From the NCBI RefSeq assembly GCF_023022965.1, contig NZ_CP095462.1, positions 2,708,001-2,772,000 of the forward strand: a stretch of 64,000 bases of DNA. The letters are read 5' to 3'. The position numbers and the translations under genes were made by a program. The stretch comes from Ectobacillus sp. JY-23. GTDB lineage: Bacteria > Bacillota > Bacilli > Bacillales > Bacillaceae_G. Of the stretch, positions 1-17,008 are shown piece after piece (the stretch's first letter is position 1; each line of letters starts with the position of its first letter). The notes beneath the pieces were generated by a model that was not told the DNA's origin, did not search any database, and saw nothing but the letters and a program-made list of their open reading frames with translations.

Positions 1-308
1 ATACAATGGATGCTTGCGAGACAAGTCAGTTTCAGCAGCATGTTCGTGCCGTATGCGGTTGGCCTCTTGGAGAAACAACTTTAACGAAAAATGTTGTCAT
101 GGTTAATATTTTAGGAGAACATATAGAAGGGGTTCTAAGCAATGTAAATCAATTTGCACATTGCAAGCTGCATTTGTACGGTAAAGCGGAAGCAAAGCAC
201 AAGAGAAAAATGGGGCACCTCAATATTTTGTGCGACATTGATACGGCTTTGCAGAAGGTACAAATGCTCGAGATATGGAACCGTGAAGAATTGGAGGTTA
301 CGGAATGA
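1..308 (+). CDS. purK: PurK, ATPase subunit of 5-(carboxyamino)imidazole ribonucleotide synthase (3' end only)
   Basis: This is the C-terminal ~100 residues of the ATP-grasp enzyme that carboxylates aminoimidazole ribonucleotide to N5-CAIR, the step before PurE. The frame is open to the left edge and the real start lies outside the window. The visible part has the PurK C-terminal signature (VCGWPLGET, then NILGEH and [12 protein letters not shown]), and it sits directly before purB as in Bacillus pur operons. The stop overlaps the purB start in an ATGA, so the two are probably translationally coupled. The identification rests on the C-terminal motif and on operon position. Confidence 0.93.
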   Translation, partial: TMDACETSQFQQHVRAVCGWPLGETTLTKNVVMVNILGEHIEGVLSNVNQFAHCKLHLYGKAEAKHKRKMGHLNILCDIDTALQKVQMLEIWNREELEVTE

Positions 309-1600
309 TTAATCGTTACACACGCCCAGAAATGGGTGCAATTTGGACGGAAGAAAATAAGTTTCAAGCATGGCTCGAGGTAGAAATCCTTGCATGTGAA
401 GCATGGGCTGAGCTTGGCGATATTCCTAAGGAAGATGTAAAAAAGCTCCGTGCGCATGCTTCGTTTGACATCAACCGTATTTATGAAATCGAAGAAGAAA
501 CACGTCATGATGTAGTAGCATTTACAAGAGCCGTTTCCGAAACACTTGGTGAAGAACGTAAGTGGGTACATTACGGTTTAACATCAACAGATGTGGTGGA
601 CACAGCGTTATCTTATTTGTTGAAGCAAGCAAACGATATCTTATATAAAGATTTGAACAACTTCATTGAAATCTTGAAGAACAAAGCCCAAGAGCATAAA
701 TACACAGTGATGATGGGACGTACGCACGGTGTACATGCGGAGCCGACTACTTTTGGTTTGAAGCTGGGTCTTTGGTACGAAGAAATGAAGCGTAACCTGG
801 AGCGCTTTAAGCATGCGGCTGACAGTGTACGTGTTGGCAAGATTTCTGGTGCAGTTGGTACATATGCCAATATTGATCCGTTTGTTGAGAAATATGTGTG
901 TGAAAATTTAGGGCTTGAGGCTGCAAAAATCTCCACACAAACATTGCAGCGTGATCGTCATGCCCACTATATGTCTACCCTTGCGCTAATTGCAACCTCT
1001 ATTGAAAAGATGGCTGTAGAAATTCGCGGTCTGCAAAAGAGCGAAACACGTGAAGTGGAGGAGTTCTTTGCAAAAGGTCAAAAAGGCTCTTCTGCGATGC
1101 CGCATAAACGTAACCCGATTGGTTCTGAAAATATGACAGGTCTAGCACGTGTCATTCGAGGTTACATGATGACAGCTTATGAAAATGTTCCACTATGGCA
1201 TGAGCGCGATATCTCCCACTCTTCTGCGGAGCGCATCATCTTACCAGATGCAACAATTGCTTTGAATTACATGTTGAATCGCTTCGGCAATATCGTGAAA
1301 AACCTGACGGTGTTCCCTGAGAACATGAAGCGCAATATGGAGAGAACATACGGTTTAATTTACTCACAGCGCGTTATGCTTTCTCTTATTGATAAAGGCA
1401 TGGTTCGCGAAGAAGCTTACGATATTGTACAGCCGAAGGCAATGGAAGCTTGGGAAACGCAAGTTCCTTTCAAAACATTGGTAGAAGGCGATGAGCGTAT
1501 CACTAATAAGCTCACACCAGAGGAAATTGATGAGTGTTTTGACTATTCGTATCACTTGCAGCATGTGGATACAATCTTTACACGACTTGGCTTGGATTGA
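305..1600 (+). CDS. purB: PurB, adenylosuccinate lyase
   Basis: This 431-aa enzyme of the fumarase/aspartase superfamily cleaves SAICAR to AICAR plus fumarate in the IMP pathway, and adenylosuccinate to AMP plus fumarate. The superfamily signature [10 protein letters not shown] lies near residues 261-270 and carries the catalytic serine loop. An earlier conserved stretch, [14 protein letters not shown], holds an active-site histidine. The length is normal for the short Gram-positive form. The start ATG overlaps the purK stop and follows GGAGG. Third visible gene of the purine operon. Confidence 0.97.
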   Translation: MINRYTRPEMGAIWTEENKFQAWLEVEILACEAWAELGDIPKEDVKKLRAHASFDINRIYEIEEETRHDVVAFTRAVSETLGEERKWVHYGLTSTDVVDTALSYLLKQANDILYKDLNNFIEILKNKAQEHKYTVMMGRTHGVHAEPTTFGLKLGLWYEEMKRNLERFKHAADSVRVGKISGAVGTYANIDPFVEKYVCENLGLEAAKISTQTLQRDRHAHYMSTLALIATSIEKMAVEIRGLQKSETREVEEFFAKGQKGSSAMPHKRNPIGSENMTGLARVIRGYMMTAYENVPLWHERDISHSSAERIILPDATIALNYMLNRFGNIVKNLTVFPENMKRNMERTYGLIYSQRVMLSLIDKGMVREEAYDIVQPKAMEAWETQVPFKTLVEGDERITNKLTPEEIDECFDYSYHLQHVDTIFTRLGLD

Positions 1601-1610
1601 TAAATGCATA

Positions 1611-1640
1611 GGCACAGGATTATATTCTGTGTCTCTTTTT
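1611..1640 (+). terminator. Hairpin with T-tract between purB and purC
   Basis: GGCACAG (1611-1617) pairs with CTGTGTC (1627-1633), with one G-U pair and a 9-nt loop, followed by a short T-rich run. It lies in the only sizeable gap (134 bp) among the first genes of the operon. It could be a weak intra-operon terminator or a processing site. Strength was judged by eye only. Confidence 0.4.
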
Positions 1641-1734
1641 ATAATCAGATGATTTTTACTATTGGGAAATATTAAAACTTATAGCTGACTACAAATGGCT
1701 TTGCAAGAGCCGTTACAAAAGGGGAGTGCCGGGG

Positions 1735-2454
1735 ATGGAGAAACTGGATCTGCTGTATGAAGGAAAAGCAAAAAGAATCTATCGCACAGAGCAAGAGAAT
1801 GTGGTATGGGTGGCATATAAAGACAGCGCAACTGCCTTCAATGGTGAAAAAAAGGCTACAATTACAGGCAAAGGCCGATTAAATAATGAGATTACAAGTC
1901 TATTATTTATGAAGCTGAAGGAAGCCGGTATCAACAGTCACTTTGTACAAAAAATCTCCGATACAGAGCAGCTTGTACGCAAAGTGAGCATCATCCCGCT
2001 TGAAGTAGTTGTTCGCAATATCGTGGCTGGCAGCTTATCCAAGCGTTTAGGTATGGAAGAAGGCACGCTGCTTCCAGAGCCAATTGTAGAATTTTATTAC
2101 AAGAATGATGATTTAGGAGATCCGCTTATAACAGAAGATCATATCCGAATCCTGCAAATTGCGACACCTATGCAGCTGCAGGAGCTTCGAGACCGTGCTC
2201 TGCAAATCAACGACGTTTTGACAGCGCATTTTGAGGGCTGTGGTGTAAGATTGGTAGATTTTAAGCTTGAATTTGGGGTTACTGACGAAGGAGAAATCCT
2301 GCTTGCAGATGAGATTTCACCAGATACTTGCCGCCTTTGGGATGCAAACAGCAATGAGAAATTTGATAAGGACGTATTTCGTCGCGATCTTGGCAATTTA
2401 ACCGATGCTTATGAAGAAATATTAAAACGATTAGGGGGAATTTCACATGTTTAA
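1735..2454 (+). CDS. purC: PurC, SAICAR synthetase
   Basis: PurC joins aspartate to CAIR with ATP to make SAICAR. The N-terminus LLYEGKAKRIY is the family hallmark, and VVVRNIVAGSLSKRLG and DEISPDTCRLWD are the conserved substrate and ATP-binding segments. An upstream in-frame GTG at 1726 would add three residues. I chose ATG 1735 because AAGGGGAG ends 8 nt before it, giving 239 aa, the usual size. The 3' end overlaps purS by 8 bp. Confidence 0.96.
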   Translation: MEKLDLLYEGKAKRIYRTEQENVVWVAYKDSATAFNGEKKATITGKGRLNNEITSLLFMKLKEAGINSHFVQKISDTEQLVRKVSIIPLEVVVRNIVAGSLSKRLGMEEGTLLPEPIVEFYYKNDDLGDPLITEDHIRILQIATPMQLQELRDRALQINDVLTAHFEGCGVRLVDFKLEFGVTDEGEILLADEISPDTCRLWDANSNEKFDKDVFRRDLGNLTDAYEEILKRLGGISHV

Positions 2455-2701
2455 AGTAAAAGTATTTGTCACATTAAGAGAGAGCGTTTTAGATCCACAA
2501 GGAGTAGCTGTTAAGGGCGCACTTCACAGCCTTTCTTTTACAGAGGTGCAGGATGTTCGTATCGGCAAATACATGGAGCTTACCATTGACCGTACTGTAT
2601 CTGATCTTGATGCAATGGTAAAAGAAATGTGTGAAAAGTTACTTGCGAATGTAGTAATTGAAGACTATCGCTACGAGGTTGAGGAGGTAGTTGCGCAGTG
2701 A
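2447..2701 (+). CDS. purS: PurS, FGAM synthase small subunit
   Basis: This 84-aa protein is the small structural subunit that, with PurQ and PurL, forms the Gram-positive formylglycinamidine ribonucleotide synthase. The sequence begins [19 protein letters not shown] and contains [12 protein letters not shown], both typical of PurS. It overlaps purC by 8 bp and purQ by 4 bp. The start follows a GGGGG-type ribosome binding site inside purC. Confidence 0.96.
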   Translation: MFKVKVFVTLRESVLDPQGVAVKGALHSLSFTEVQDVRIGKYMELTIDRTVSDLDAMVKEMCEKLLANVVIEDYRYEVEEVVAQ

Positions 2702-3381
2702 AATTCGCCGTAATCGTTTTTCCGGGTTCAAACTGTGATGTTGATATGTATCATGCCATTAAAGATGAATTAGGTGTGGAAGTAGAATATGTCTGGCATG
2801 ATACGAAAAGTTTAGATGCATATGATGGCGTGTTATTGCCAGGTGGATTTTCATATGGTGACTATTTACGCTGCGGAGCAATTTCCCGTTTTTCCAATGT
2901 TATGAATGCAGTAAAGGAAGCTGCTGAAGCAGGAAAGCCGGTTTTGGGTGTATGTAATGGCTTTCAGATTTTGCTAGAGGCGGGACTGCTGCCTGGGGCA
3001 TTGATGCGCAATAAAAATTTGAAGTTTATGTGCCGTACAGTCGGTCTTTCTGTTGAAAACAACAAAACTATGTTTACTTCGCATTATGCGCAGGGTGAAA
3101 TCATTAACATCCCGATTGCCCATGGTGAGGGTAATTACTACTGTGATGAAGAAACATTAAAAACGCTAGAAGAAAATAATCAAATCGTATTCAGATATAC
3201 AGACAATCCAAATGGAAGCGTTTCTGATATCGCGGGTATTACAAATGAACGTGGCAATGTACTTGGTATGATGCCGCATCCGGAGCGCGCTGTAGATGAA
3301 CTATTAGGAGGAGCAGATGGCTTGAAGCTCTTTCTATCAATCTTAAAACACTGGAGGGAACACCATGCCGTTACTGCTTGA
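2698..3381 (+). CDS. purQ: PurQ, FGAM synthase glutaminase subunit
   Basis: This 227-aa class I glutamine amidotransferase supplies ammonia to PurL. The nucleophile elbow [10 protein letters not shown] puts the catalytic Cys near residue 86, and the C-terminal MPHPERA supplies the His/Glu of the triad. The start codon is GTG, overlapping the purS stop as GTGA. The 3' end overlaps purL by 17 bp, so purS, purQ and purL are tightly coupled. Confidence 0.96.
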   Translation: MKFAVIVFPGSNCDVDMYHAIKDELGVEVEYVWHDTKSLDAYDGVLLPGGFSYGDYLRCGAISRFSNVMNAVKEAAEAGKPVLGVCNGFQILLEAGLLPGALMRNKNLKFMCRTVGLSVENNKTMFTSHYAQGEIINIPIAHGEGNYYCDEETLKTLEENNQIVFRYTDNPNGSVSDIAGITNERGNVLGMMPHPERAVDELLGGADGLKLFLSILKHWREHHAVTA

Positions 3382-5584
3382 GCCAAATCCAACACAAATT
3401 GAAGAGCAAAAAATTTATGCTGAAATGGGTCTTTCTGACGAAGAATTTCAAATGATTAAAGATATCTTAGGCAGAACGCCAAATTATACAGAAACAGGAT
3501 TATTTTCTGTCATGTGGTCAGAGCATTGTAGTTATAAAAACTCCAAGCCTGTTCTTCGTAAGTTCCCGACTACAGGTGAACGCGTCCTGCAAGGACCAGG
3601 CGAAGGTGCAGGTATTGTGGATATCGGCGACAACCAGGCGGTGGTATTTAAGATTGAAAGTCACAACCATCCATCCGCGATTGAGCCTTATCAAGGAGCG
3701 GCTACAGGTGTAGGCGGTATTATTCGCGATGTATTCTCTATGGGTGCGCGTCCTGTTGCACTATTAAACTCTTTGCGCTTCGGTGAGCTACAAACACCGC
3801 GCGTAAAGTACTTATTTGAAGAGGTTGTTGCAGGAATCGCAGGCTACGGCAACTGCATTGGTATTCCAACAGTAGGGGGCGAAGTGCAATTTGATCCTTG
3901 CTATGAGGGAAATCCGCTTGTGAATGCAATGTGCGTCGGCTTGATTAACCATGAGGATATCAAAAAAGGGCAAGCACACGGAGCGGGCAATACAGTGATG
4001 TATGTTGGCGCTTCTACAGGACGTGACGGTATTCATGGCGCGACGTTCGCTTCCGAAGAATTATCTGAGGATTCCGAGTCTAAACGTCCTGCGGTACAGG
4101 TGGGAGATCCGTTTATGGAGAAGCTCCTTCTAGAAGCGTGTCTTGAATTAGTAAAATCAGATGCTTTGGTCGGTATTCAAGATATGGGTGCTGCTGGCTT
4201 AACTTCTTCTTCAGCAGAAATGGCAAGTAAAGCTGGTATGGGAATTGAAATGCATCTAGACGATGTACCGCAGCGCGAAGCAGGTATGACAGCGTATGAA
4301 ATGATGCTTTCAGAATCTCAGGAGCGCATGTTGATTGTTGTGAAAAAAGGCCGTGAGCAAGAGATTAAAGATTTGTTCCAAAAGTATGGTCTTGCGGCAG
4401 TTGTAGTAGGTAAAGTAACAGAAGATAAAATGCTTCGTCTATTCCATAAAGGTGAAATGGTAGCAGAGGTACCTGCTGATGCTCTGGCGGAAGAAGCACC
4501 TGTTTATCATAAACCTTCTCAAGAGCCTGCTTATTTTGCGGAATTCCAAGCGATGGAAAATGATGTTCCGCAGGTTGATAACTATAATGAAACCTTACTT
4601 GCTTTGCTTAAGCAGCCGACAATTGCAAGTAAGGAATGGGTCTATGACCAATACGACCACCAAGTACGCACGAGCACAATCGTAACACCAGGATCGGATG
4701 CAGCAGTTGTACGTGTACGCGGTACACAAAAAGCGCTTGCGATGACAACAGATTGTAATTCTCGCTATATTTATTTAGATCCGGAAACAGGCGGTAAAAT
4801 TGCTGTGGCAGAAGCAGCGCGCAACATCGTATGCTCCGGTGCTGAGCCGCTAGCAATCACGGATTGCTTGAACTATGGAAATCCAGAGAAGCCGGAAATC
4901 TTCTGGCAAATCGAGAAGTCTGTAGATGGTATGAGCGAGGCATGTCGTACATTATCTACGCCGGTTATTGGCGGAAACGTATCTCTTTACAATGAGCGCA
5001 GCGGCGATGCGGTATATCCGACACCGACAGTTGGTATGGTTGGTCTTGTACATGACTTAGCGCATGTAACAACACAAGACTTTAAAGCAAACGGTGATTT
5101 AATATATGTAATCGGTGAAACAAAGTCAGAGTTTGGCGGCAGTGAGCTACAAAAGATGACATATGGAAAAATCTTCGGTAAAGCACCTGCGATTGATTTA
5201 GACGTAGAAGCGAAACGTCAACAGCAATTGCTTGCAGCTATTCAAGCAGGTCTAGTGCAATCTGCACATGATATTGCTGAAGGTGGCTTTGCGGTAGCCA
5301 TTGCGGAGTCATTGATGGGAACAGCGTTTGGTGCGGATGTAAAGGTAGAGGGCGATGCAACAGTGGCGTTATTTGCAGAAACACAATCTCGTTTTGTGGT
5401 ATCTGTAAAGCCAGAAAACCGTGCGGCCTTTGAGCAGGCTGTGGAAGCACAGTATATCGGGACAGTAACAGAAACAGGTAAACTCATCATTCGCGGTACA
5501 GAAGAGCTGATTCATGCGGATGTACAGGAGCTGAAAACTGCTTGGAAAGGGGCAATTCCATGCTTGCTGAACTCAAAGGCTTAA
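3365..5584 (+). CDS. purL: PurL, FGAM synthase large subunit
   Basis: This 739-aa enzyme is the ATP-dependent synthetase part of formylglycinamidine ribonucleotide synthase. It is the small-type PurL of Gram-positive bacteria, which needs separate PurS and PurQ rather than the ~1300-aa fused form. Recognisable segments are [11 protein letters not shown] near the N-terminus, the ATP/metal site [20 protein letters not shown], and the repeat-half segments [12 protein letters not shown] and [13 protein letters not shown]. The 3' end runs 25 bp past the purF start. Confidence 0.97.
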   Translation: MPLLLEPNPTQIEEQKIYAEMGLSDEEFQMIKDILGRTPNYTETGLFSVMWSEHCSYKNSKPVLRKFPTTGERVLQGPGEGAGIVDIGDNQAVVFKIESHNHPSAIEPYQGAATGVGGIIRDVFSMGARPVALLNSLRFGELQTPRVKYLFEEVVAGIAGYGNCIGIPTVGGEVQFDPCYEGNPLVNAMCVGLINHEDIKKGQAHGAGNTVMYVGASTGRDGIHGATFASEELSEDSESKRPAVQVGDPFMEKLLLEACLELVKSDALVGIQDMGAAGLTSSSAEMASKAGMGIEMHLDDVPQREAGMTAYEMMLSESQERMLIVVKKGREQEIKDLFQKYGLAAVVVGKVTEDKMLRLFHKGEMVAEVPADALAEEAPVYHKPSQEPAYFAEFQAMENDVPQVDNYNETLLALLKQPTIASKEWVYDQYDHQVRTSTIVTPGSDAAVVRVRGTQKALAMTTDCNSRYIYLDPETGGKIAVAEAARNIVCSGAEPLAITDCLNYGNPEKPEIFWQIEKSVDGMSEACRTLSTPVIGGNVSLYNERSGDAVYPTPTVGMVGLVHDLAHVTTQDFKANGDLIYVIGETKSEFGGSELQKMTYGKIFGKAPAIDLDVEAKRQQQLLAAIQAGLVQSAHDIAEGGFAVAIAESLMGTAFGADVKVEGDATVALFAETQSRFVVSVKPENRAAFEQAVEAQYIGTVTETGKLIIRGTEELIHADVQELKTAWKGAIPCLLNSKA

Positions 5585-6966
5585 ATGAAGAGTGCGGTGT
5601 TTTTGGGATTTGGGGGCATGAAAATGCAGCACAAATCACGTACTACGGTTTGCATAGCCTTCAGCACCGCGGCCAGGAAGGTGCAGGAATCGTTGTAAAT
5701 GATGGTACTAGCTTAACCGGACATAAAGGACTCGGCTTAATTACAGAAGTTTTCTCACATGGTGAGCTTGATAAATTAAAAGGAAAAGCAGCAATTGGGC
5801 ATGTAAGGTATGCAACAGCGGGCGGGGGCGGCTACGAGAATGTGCAGCCGCTTCTCTTCCATTCGCAAACAGGTAGTCTAGCGCTTGCGCACAATGGCAA
5901 TCTGGTGAATGCGAATCGCTTAAAATATGAACTTGAGATGCAGGGCAGTATTTTTCAAACAACGTCTGATACAGAAGTATTAGCGCATTTACTCCGTCGT
6001 CATAATGAATTTCCTCTTATCGATCGAGTGAAGGTAGCATTGAATAAAATTCAAGGAGCATTTGCCTTTTTAATGATGACAGAAACACAGCTTTTGGTTG
6101 CGCTTGATCCAAACGGCTTCCGTCCCTTAGCAATCGGTATGCTTGACGGGGCATACGTAGTCGCTTCTGAAACATGTGCGTTTGATATCATAGGGGCAAC
6201 GTATATTCGTGATGTGGAGCCAGGAGAGCTGCTTATTATCTCTGACGAGGGGATAGAGTCAAGAGTGTTCACAACAGAAACAAAGCATGCGATCTGTAGT
6301 ATGGAATATGTGTATTTTTCCAGACCGGACAGCAATATCGATGGTATTAACGTTCATGCGGCTCGTAAAAATATGGGTAAACTGCTTGCAAAAGAAGCGC
6401 CAGTTGAGGCAGACGTAGTTACAGGTGTACCGGATTCCAGTATTTCAGCAGCGATCGGATTTGCAGAGGCATCAGGTATTCCGTACGAGCTTGGCTTAAT
6501 CAAAAATCGCTATGTAGGGCGTACGTTTATTCAACCCTCGCAAGAATTGCGTGAACGCGGTGTAAAGATGAAGCTCTCTCCTGTTCGCGGTATTGTAGAA
6601 GGTAAGCGTGTGGTAATGATTGATGATTCCATTGTGCGCGGCACAACGAGTAGAAGGATTGTACAAATGCTGCGTGATGCCGGCGCGACAGAGGTGCATG
6701 TGCGCATTGCGGCACCGCCGATCGTTAATCCATGCTACTACGGTATTGACACATCCACAAGAGAAGAATTGATTGCATCCAAGCATAGCATAGAAGAAAT
6801 GCGAGTGCTCATTGGCGCGGATTCTTTGTCTTTTTTAAGTGAAGAGGGTCTTGTTGATGCGGTGGGACGCAAGCGTGGCGAATGCGGTGGACAATGTATG
6901 GCTTGCTTTAACGGACAATATCCAACACCGATTTATGGAGAAGAGTTGGTACATCAGCGTAATTAA
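5560..6966 (+). CDS. purF: PurF, amidophosphoribosyltransferase
   Basis: This enzyme makes phosphoribosylamine from PRPP and glutamine, the committed step of the pathway. I chose ATG 5560 rather than the upstream TTG at 5542 because it follows GGAAAGGGG and leaves an 11-residue propeptide before Cys12. That matches the B. subtilis type, where the N-terminal peptide is cleaved to expose the catalytic Cys. The N-terminal Ntn glutaminase is followed by a phosphoribosyltransferase domain with the PRPP loop [17 protein letters not shown]-terminal cysteines ([10 protein letters not shown]) fit the oxygen-sensitive 4Fe-4S form. 468 aa. Confidence 0.97.
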   Translation: MLAELKGLNEECGVFGIWGHENAAQITYYGLHSLQHRGQEGAGIVVNDGTSLTGHKGLGLITEVFSHGELDKLKGKAAIGHVRYATAGGGGYENVQPLLFHSQTGSLALAHNGNLVNANRLKYELEMQGSIFQTTSDTEVLAHLLRRHNEFPLIDRVKVALNKIQGAFAFLMMTETQLLVALDPNGFRPLAIGMLDGAYVVASETCAFDIIGATYIRDVEPGELLIISDEGIESRVFTTETKHAICSMEYVYFSRPDSNIDGINVHAARKNMGKLLAKEAPVEADVVTGVPDSSISAAIGFAEASGIPYELGLIKNRYVGRTFIQPSQELRERGVKMKLSPVRGIVEGKRVVMIDDSIVRGTTSRRIVQMLRDAGATEVHVRIAAPPIVNPCYYGIDTSTREELIASKHSIEEMRVLIGADSLSFLSEEGLVDAVGRKRGECGGQCMACFNGQYPTPIYGEELVHQRN

Positions 6967-7009
6967 TCAGGTATTTATATAGAATTGGTTTCAAAAGGAG
7001 GCGTACAAG

Positions 7010-8050
7010 GTGGCACATTCTTATAAAGAAGCGGGAGTCGATATTGAAGCGGGATATGAAGCGGTGACGCGCATGAAAAAGCATGTTCAAAAAACGACTC
7101 GTCCCGAGGTTTTGGGCGGTTTAGGCGGATTTGGCGGCATGTTTGATATCTCGAAGTTCGGTATGCAGGAGCCAGTTTTAATTTCCGGTACAGATGGTGT
7201 AGGCACAAAGCTGATGTTAGCGTTTATGATGGATAAGCATGGTACAATTGGAATCGATGCAGTGGCCATGTGTGTAAACGATATTGTGGTACAGGGAGCA
7301 GAACCATTGTTTTTCCTAGACTACATCGCTTGTGGTAAAGCAGATCCTGCCCGAATTGAAAGTATTGTAAAAGGAGTGGCAGAAGGTTGTTTACAAGCCG
7401 GTTGCTCTTTAATTGGCGGTGAAACTGCGGAAATGCCAGGAATGTACGCTGAGAATGAATATGATCTAGCTGGATTTACAGTTGGAATTGCTGATAAGCA
7501 AAGGCTGATCACAGGAAAAAGCATTGAAGCAGGGGATGTATTAATTGGTCTATCCTCAAATGGTATTCACAGCAACGGTTATTCGCTTGTGCGAAAAGTG
7601 CTACTAGAACAAGGACAATTGTCTCTGCATGAAACATATGGAAATTTGGAAACGACGCTTGGAGAAGAATTGCTTCGTCCGACACGTATTTATGTGAAAC
7701 CCATCCTAGAAGCGTTGAAGCATTTTGATATTAAAGGAATGGCACATATTACAGGCGGAGGCTTCATTGAAAATATTCCTCGTATGCTTCCGGAAGGAAT
7801 CGGGGCAGAAATTGATTACGGCTCTTGGCCTATTCCCCCAATCTTTGATTTGCTGCAAGAAACAGGGGACCTGAACCGAAATGAAATGTTCAATATTTTC
7901 AATATGGGCATCGGTATGGTACTTGCAGTGTCAGAATCAGAGTTTGCAGGTGTTATTAGATTGCTAGAAGCGCAGGGAGAAAAAGCATATATTATCGGCC
8001 GAGCGGCTTCAGGAGAAGGTGTAACGTTTGGCGGAGGAGCAGTCGTATGA
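7010..8050 (+). CDS. purM: PurM, phosphoribosylaminoimidazole synthetase
   Basis: This 346-aa enzyme closes the imidazole ring (FGAM to AIR) using ATP. It shares its fold with PurL. Conserved stretches are [21 protein letters not shown] and [17 protein letters not shown]. The start is GTG, well supported by AAAGGAGG 8 nt upstream. The 43-bp gap after purF shows no terminator. The 3' end overlaps purN in an ATGA. Confidence 0.97.
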   Translation: MAHSYKEAGVDIEAGYEAVTRMKKHVQKTTRPEVLGGLGGFGGMFDISKFGMQEPVLISGTDGVGTKLMLAFMMDKHGTIGIDAVAMCVNDIVVQGAEPLFFLDYIACGKADPARIESIVKGVAEGCLQAGCSLIGGETAEMPGMYAENEYDLAGFTVGIADKQRLITGKSIEAGDVLIGLSSNGIHSNGYSLVRKVLLEQGQLSLHETYGNLETTLGEELLRPTRIYVKPILEALKHFDIKGMAHITGGGFIENIPRMLPEGIGAEIDYGSWPIPPIFDLLQETGDLNRNEMFNIFNMGIGMVLAVSESEFAGVIRLLEAQGEKAYIIGRAASGEGVTFGGGAVV

Positions 8051-8622
8051 AAATAGCGGTATTCGCTTCGGGGAACGGCTCCAATTTTCAAGCGATAATA
8101 GATGCAATGGAGAATGGTGCGCTGTCAGTGGAAATTGGTCTGCTCGTTTGTGATAAAGCAGGGGCGATGGCTATTGAGCGAGCAAAAGCGCATAGTATTC
8201 CGACCTTTGTATTTGCAGCTAAAAGTTATGCTTCTAAAGAAGCTTTTGAAACAGATATTTTGAAGCAGCTGCGTATTCATAACATAGAATGGATCTTTCT
8301 CGCTGGTTATATGCGTTTGATTGGTACAGTTTTATTGGAGGCGTATAAAGGTCGCATTGTCAACATTCATCCGTCGCTATTACCTGCTTTTCCAGGCAAA
8401 GACGCGGTAGGTCAGGCTTTGGAGGCCGGGGCAACGGAGACAGGCGTAACCATTCACTTTGTTGATGAAGGCATGGACACTGGGCCGGTGATTGCGCAGG
8501 CACCCGTGTCAATCGAACCGAGTGATACGCATGAAAGCCTGCATCAAAAAATTCAAGCGCTAGAACATACCTTGTACATCCAGACCATTCAAACTTTAGT
8601 AACAGGAGTGAAATTGTCATGA
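8047..8622 (+). CDS. purN: PurN, phosphoribosylglycinamide formyltransferase
   Basis: This 191-aa enzyme transfers the formyl group of 10-formyl-THF to GAR. The catalytic region [20 protein letters not shown] contains the conserved Asn and His, and the downstream [12 protein letters not shown] contains the conserved Asp. The N-terminal [12 protein letters not shown] is the GAR phosphate-binding loop. It overlaps purM and purH by 4 bp each. Confidence 0.96.
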   Translation: MKIAVFASGNGSNFQAIIDAMENGALSVEIGLLVCDKAGAMAIERAKAHSIPTFVFAAKSYASKEAFETDILKQLRIHNIEWIFLAGYMRLIGTVLLEAYKGRIVNIHPSLLPAFPGKDAVGQALEAGATETGVTIHFVDEGMDTGPVIAQAPVSIEPSDTHESLHQKIQALEHTLYIQTIQTLVTGVKLS

Positions 8623-10151
8623 AAAAACGTGCGTTAGTAAGTGTATCTGATAAAACGGGCATTGTGGAATTCGTTAAAGGATTAATAGAAGCAGATGTTG
8701 AGGTTATTTCTACAGGAGGCACGAAAAAGCTGCTGCAAGAAAATGGCTTGAACGTAATCGGTATTTCTGAAGTAACGGGATTCCCTGAAATTATGGATGG
8801 ACGCGTTAAAACACTTCACCCGAATATTCATGGCGGCTTGCTTGCAGTTCGTGACAACGAAACACATGTGGCGCAAATGAATGAGCTTGGTATTCAGCCC
8901 ATCGACTTTGTTGTAGTTAACTTATATCCGTTTAAACAAACGATCGCGAAGCCGGATGTAACATTTGAGGATGCGATTGAAAATATTGATATTGGTGGCC
9001 CAACAATGATTCGTTCCGCTGCGAAAAATCACGAATATGTTGCTGTCATCGTAGATCCTACTGATTACTCTGCAGTTCTTACAGAATTAAAGGAAAGTGG
9101 CGATGTGTCTAAGGAAGCAAAGCGTAAGCTGGCGGCAAAAGTATTCCGTCACACAGCTGCATACGACGCTTTAATCTCTGAATACCTAACAAAGCAAACA
9201 GGTGAAGAAAGCCCTGAGACAATTACAGTTACTTTTGAGAAGAAACAGGATTTGCGCTACGGTGAAAATCCGCATCAAAAAGCGACTTTCTATAAAAGTC
9301 CATTCGTAGCTGCTTCCTCGATTGCGTATGCAAAGCAGCTGCATGGTAAAGAATTGTCGTACAATAATATTAATGATGCAGATGCTGCGCTTAGCATTGT
9401 AAAGGAATTCGAACAGCCAGCTGTTGTGGCAATTAAACATATGAACCCATGCGGCGTTGGAATCGGTGCTGATATCCATGAGGCGTACCAACGTGCGTAC
9501 GAAGCTGATCCGGTTTCTATTTTTGGAGGTATTGTAGCGGCGAATCGTGAGATTGATAAAGCAACAGCTGAAAAATTGCATGAGATTTTCTTAGAAATTA
9601 TCATTGCGCCTTCCTTCTCGCAAGAAGCACTGGATATCTTACAAAGCAAGAAGAATCTTCGTCTATTAACGGTAGACATTGCGAAAGAGAAGGCAGCTAA
9701 TAAAATGACGTCTGTACAAGGTGGCTTACTTGTCCAAGAAGAGGATGTTCTATCCTTAGAGGCTGCAAATATCACAATTCCAACAAAGCGTCAGCCTACT
9801 GAACAAGAATGGGAAGATCTAAAGCTTGGCTGGAAAGTTGTAAAGCATGTGAAATCAAACGCCATCGTGCTGACGAAGGACAATATGACGATTGGTGTCG
9901 GCGCAGGCCAGATGAATCGTGTTGGTGCAGCTAATATTGCAATCGCACAAGCAGGAGAAAAAGCAATAGGGGCATCCCTTGCATCTGATGCATTCTTCCC
10001 AATGGATGATACGGTAGAAGCGGCGGCGAAGGCTGGCGTAACGGCAATCATTCAGCCTGGTGGCTCTATTCGCGATGAGGATTCTATTAAAAAGGCGGAT
10101 GAATACGGAATCGCAATGGTATTTACAGGTGTTCGTCACTTTAAACACTAA
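8619..10151 (+). CDS. purH: PurH, bifunctional AICAR formyltransferase / IMP cyclohydrolase
   Basis: This 510-aa protein performs the last two steps to IMP. The N-terminal MGS-like cyclohydrolase domain shows [20 protein letters not shown] and [17 protein letters not shown]. The C-terminal formyltransferase shows [25 protein letters not shown] and [10 protein letters not shown]. Its 10-formyl-THF requirement links it to purU at 46594. The start overlaps the purN stop, and a 12-bp gap precedes purD. Confidence 0.97.
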   Translation: MKKRALVSVSDKTGIVEFVKGLIEADVEVISTGGTKKLLQENGLNVIGISEVTGFPEIMDGRVKTLHPNIHGGLLAVRDNETHVAQMNELGIQPIDFVVVNLYPFKQTIAKPDVTFEDAIENIDIGGPTMIRSAAKNHEYVAVIVDPTDYSAVLTELKESGDVSKEAKRKLAAKVFRHTAAYDALISEYLTKQTGEESPETITVTFEKKQDLRYGENPHQKATFYKSPFVAASSIAYAKQLHGKELSYNNINDADAALSIVKEFEQPAVVAIKHMNPCGVGIGADIHEAYQRAYEADPVSIFGGIVAANREIDKATAEKLHEIFLEIIIAPSFSQEALDILQSKKNLRLLTVDIAKEKAANKMTSVQGGLLVQEEDVLSLEAANITIPTKRQPTEQEWEDLKLGWKVVKHVKSNAIVLTKDNMTIGVGAGQMNRVGAANIAIAQAGEKAIGASLASDAFFPMDDTVEAAAKAGVTAIIQPGGSIRDEDSIKKADEYGIAMVFTGVRHFKH

Positions 10152-11426
<1,275 letters not shown>

Positions 11427-11428
11427 GA

Positions 11429-11459
11429 AACAGCCGGTGCTATTGTAGCACCGGCTGTT
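11429..11459 (+). terminator. Hairpin after purD, end of the pur operon
   Basis: A perfect 13-bp stem (11429-11441 with 11447-11459) has a 5-nt loop and begins 2 nt after the purD stop. It lacks a clear T-run, so it may stabilise the 3' end or terminate inefficiently. Confidence 0.65.
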
Positions 11460-11526
11460 GGTGTGTGGTAGAAAGGAAATTCAGTCGTTGCAGTGTTGAC
11501 AAGAAAATGCGTTTTCTCTTCCGAAT

Positions 11527-11901
11527 TCAAAATGATTTCGTACCCAAAATCGCTTCGGCTATGTCAGCCTCAATTTCCTTATCTGAAGCACTATAAGCTT
11601 TTTTATCATGATGTGAAGGCTCATCATGATGTGCTTTGTGTGCCTCTTGCTTATTAGAATGTCCCTTTTTCATAAAGCTCATCATAGGTAAATTCATGTA
11701 TTTGTTAAGCTTAAAGGCTTCCGTCACTGGACAGAAACGCACTATACCCTCGGCAACCTTCATTGCCCCTAATACAACAGAAAGCTTTGCGGAAAAGCAC
11801 CAAGGTTTACGCGTTAACTTAATAGCGGCAAAGGTAACCATTGTTAATCCCGCTGTAATGCGGATTAACGCATTCAACGTGCCGATGTTTGGTTTGAACA
11901 C
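11527..11901 (-). CDS. DUF2892 (YgaP-like) membrane protein with His-rich tail
   Basis: This protein of about 124 aa begins FKPNIGTLNALIRITAGLTMV and has two hydrophobic segments in the first ~60 residues, as in the YgaP-type DUF2892 domain. The C-terminal half is hydrophilic with a histidine-rich patch (HKAHHDEPSHHDKKAYS). I chose a GTG start at 11901 because AAGGAG lies 9 nt upstream and the conserved domain begins there; an ATG at 11940 would add 13 residues. The gene is antisense to its neighbours and sits where B. subtilis has the yer genes between purD and pcrB. Function unknown. Confidence 0.75.
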   Translation of the reverse strand: MFKPNIGTLNALIRITAGLTMVTFAAIKLTRKPWCFSAKLSVVLGAMKVAEGIVRFCPVTEAFKLNKYMNLPMMSFMKKGHSNKQEAHKAHHDEPSHHDKKAYSASDKEIEADIAEAILGTKSF

Positions 11902-12087
11902 GAGAAACAGCTCCTTTTCCTTCAGGTTGAAGTAAATCATCTACCTCGTCTCTTATTGTGTATCACCTCACGCACACTATACAATCCAACATTTAGGACA
12001 AACTATATAAGGTCATATTATCGGTTCGTTAATTCATAAAACTTTGTTATAATGAAATGATGCATAAAGCAGGAAAGAGGTGTTCTT

Positions 12088-12777
12088 ATGTACGACATAA
12101 AACAATGGAAGCATGTGTTTAAGCTGGACCCGAATAAAGAGCTAAGTGAAGAAGATCTTGAAAAAATTTGTGAATCGGGAACAGATGCCATCCTTGTGGG
12201 CGGAAGTGACGGTGTAACATTGGATAATGTATTATTCATGCTATCAAGCATTCGCAGATATACAGTACCTTGTGTACTCGAGGTGTCATCTTTAGAGGCA
12301 GTCACACCCGGTTTTGACTACTACTACATTCCCTCCGTTTTGAACAGTCGTAATCCCCAGTGGATTACTGGTTTGCACTACGAAGCGTTAAAGGAATTCG
12401 GCGATATCATGAACTGGGACGAGATTTTTATGGAGGGATATTGTGTTCTAAATCCAGATTCTAAAGTCGCGGCATTAACAGAAGCAAATTGCACATTAAG
12501 TCATGATGAAGTAATTGCCTATGCGCGTTTAGCGGACAAGTTGCTGCGTTTACCGATTTTCTATCTGGAGTACAGTGGTACATACGGAGATCCCGAGCTT
12601 GTAAAAAAGGTAAAACGCGAGCTAGAATCCGCCCATTTATACTACGGCGGAGGCATCGCAACGAAGGAGCAGGCTGCAGAGATGGCTCGGTATGCGGATA
12701 CGGTTGTGGTTGGCAATTTAATTTATACAGACGTAAAAGAGGCTTTGCGTACAGTGCAAGCGGTGAAAGGGGAGTGA
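12088..12777 (+). CDS. pcrB: PcrB, heptaprenylglyceryl phosphate synthase
   Basis: This 229-aa TIM-barrel prenyltransferase attaches a heptaprenyl chain to sn-glycerol-1-phosphate and is the bacterial relative of archaeal GGGP synthase. Family motifs are [27 protein letters not shown] and [12 protein letters not shown]. It starts at ATG after AGAGGTG, is followed 4 bp later by pcrA, and the pcrB-pcrA-ligA-camS order is the standard Bacillus arrangement. Confidence 0.95.
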   Translation: MYDIKQWKHVFKLDPNKELSEEDLEKICESGTDAILVGGSDGVTLDNVLFMLSSIRRYTVPCVLEVSSLEAVTPGFDYYYIPSVLNSRNPQWITGLHYEALKEFGDIMNWDEIFMEGYCVLNPDSKVAALTEANCTLSHDEVIAYARLADKLLRLPIFYLEYSGTYGDPELVKKVKRELESAHLYYGGGIATKEQAAEMARYADTVVVGNLIYTDVKEALRTVQAVKGE

Positions 12778-12781
12778 CAAC

Positions 12782-16997
<4,216 letters not shown>

Positions 16998-17008
16998 GAG
17001 GTGTAAAT

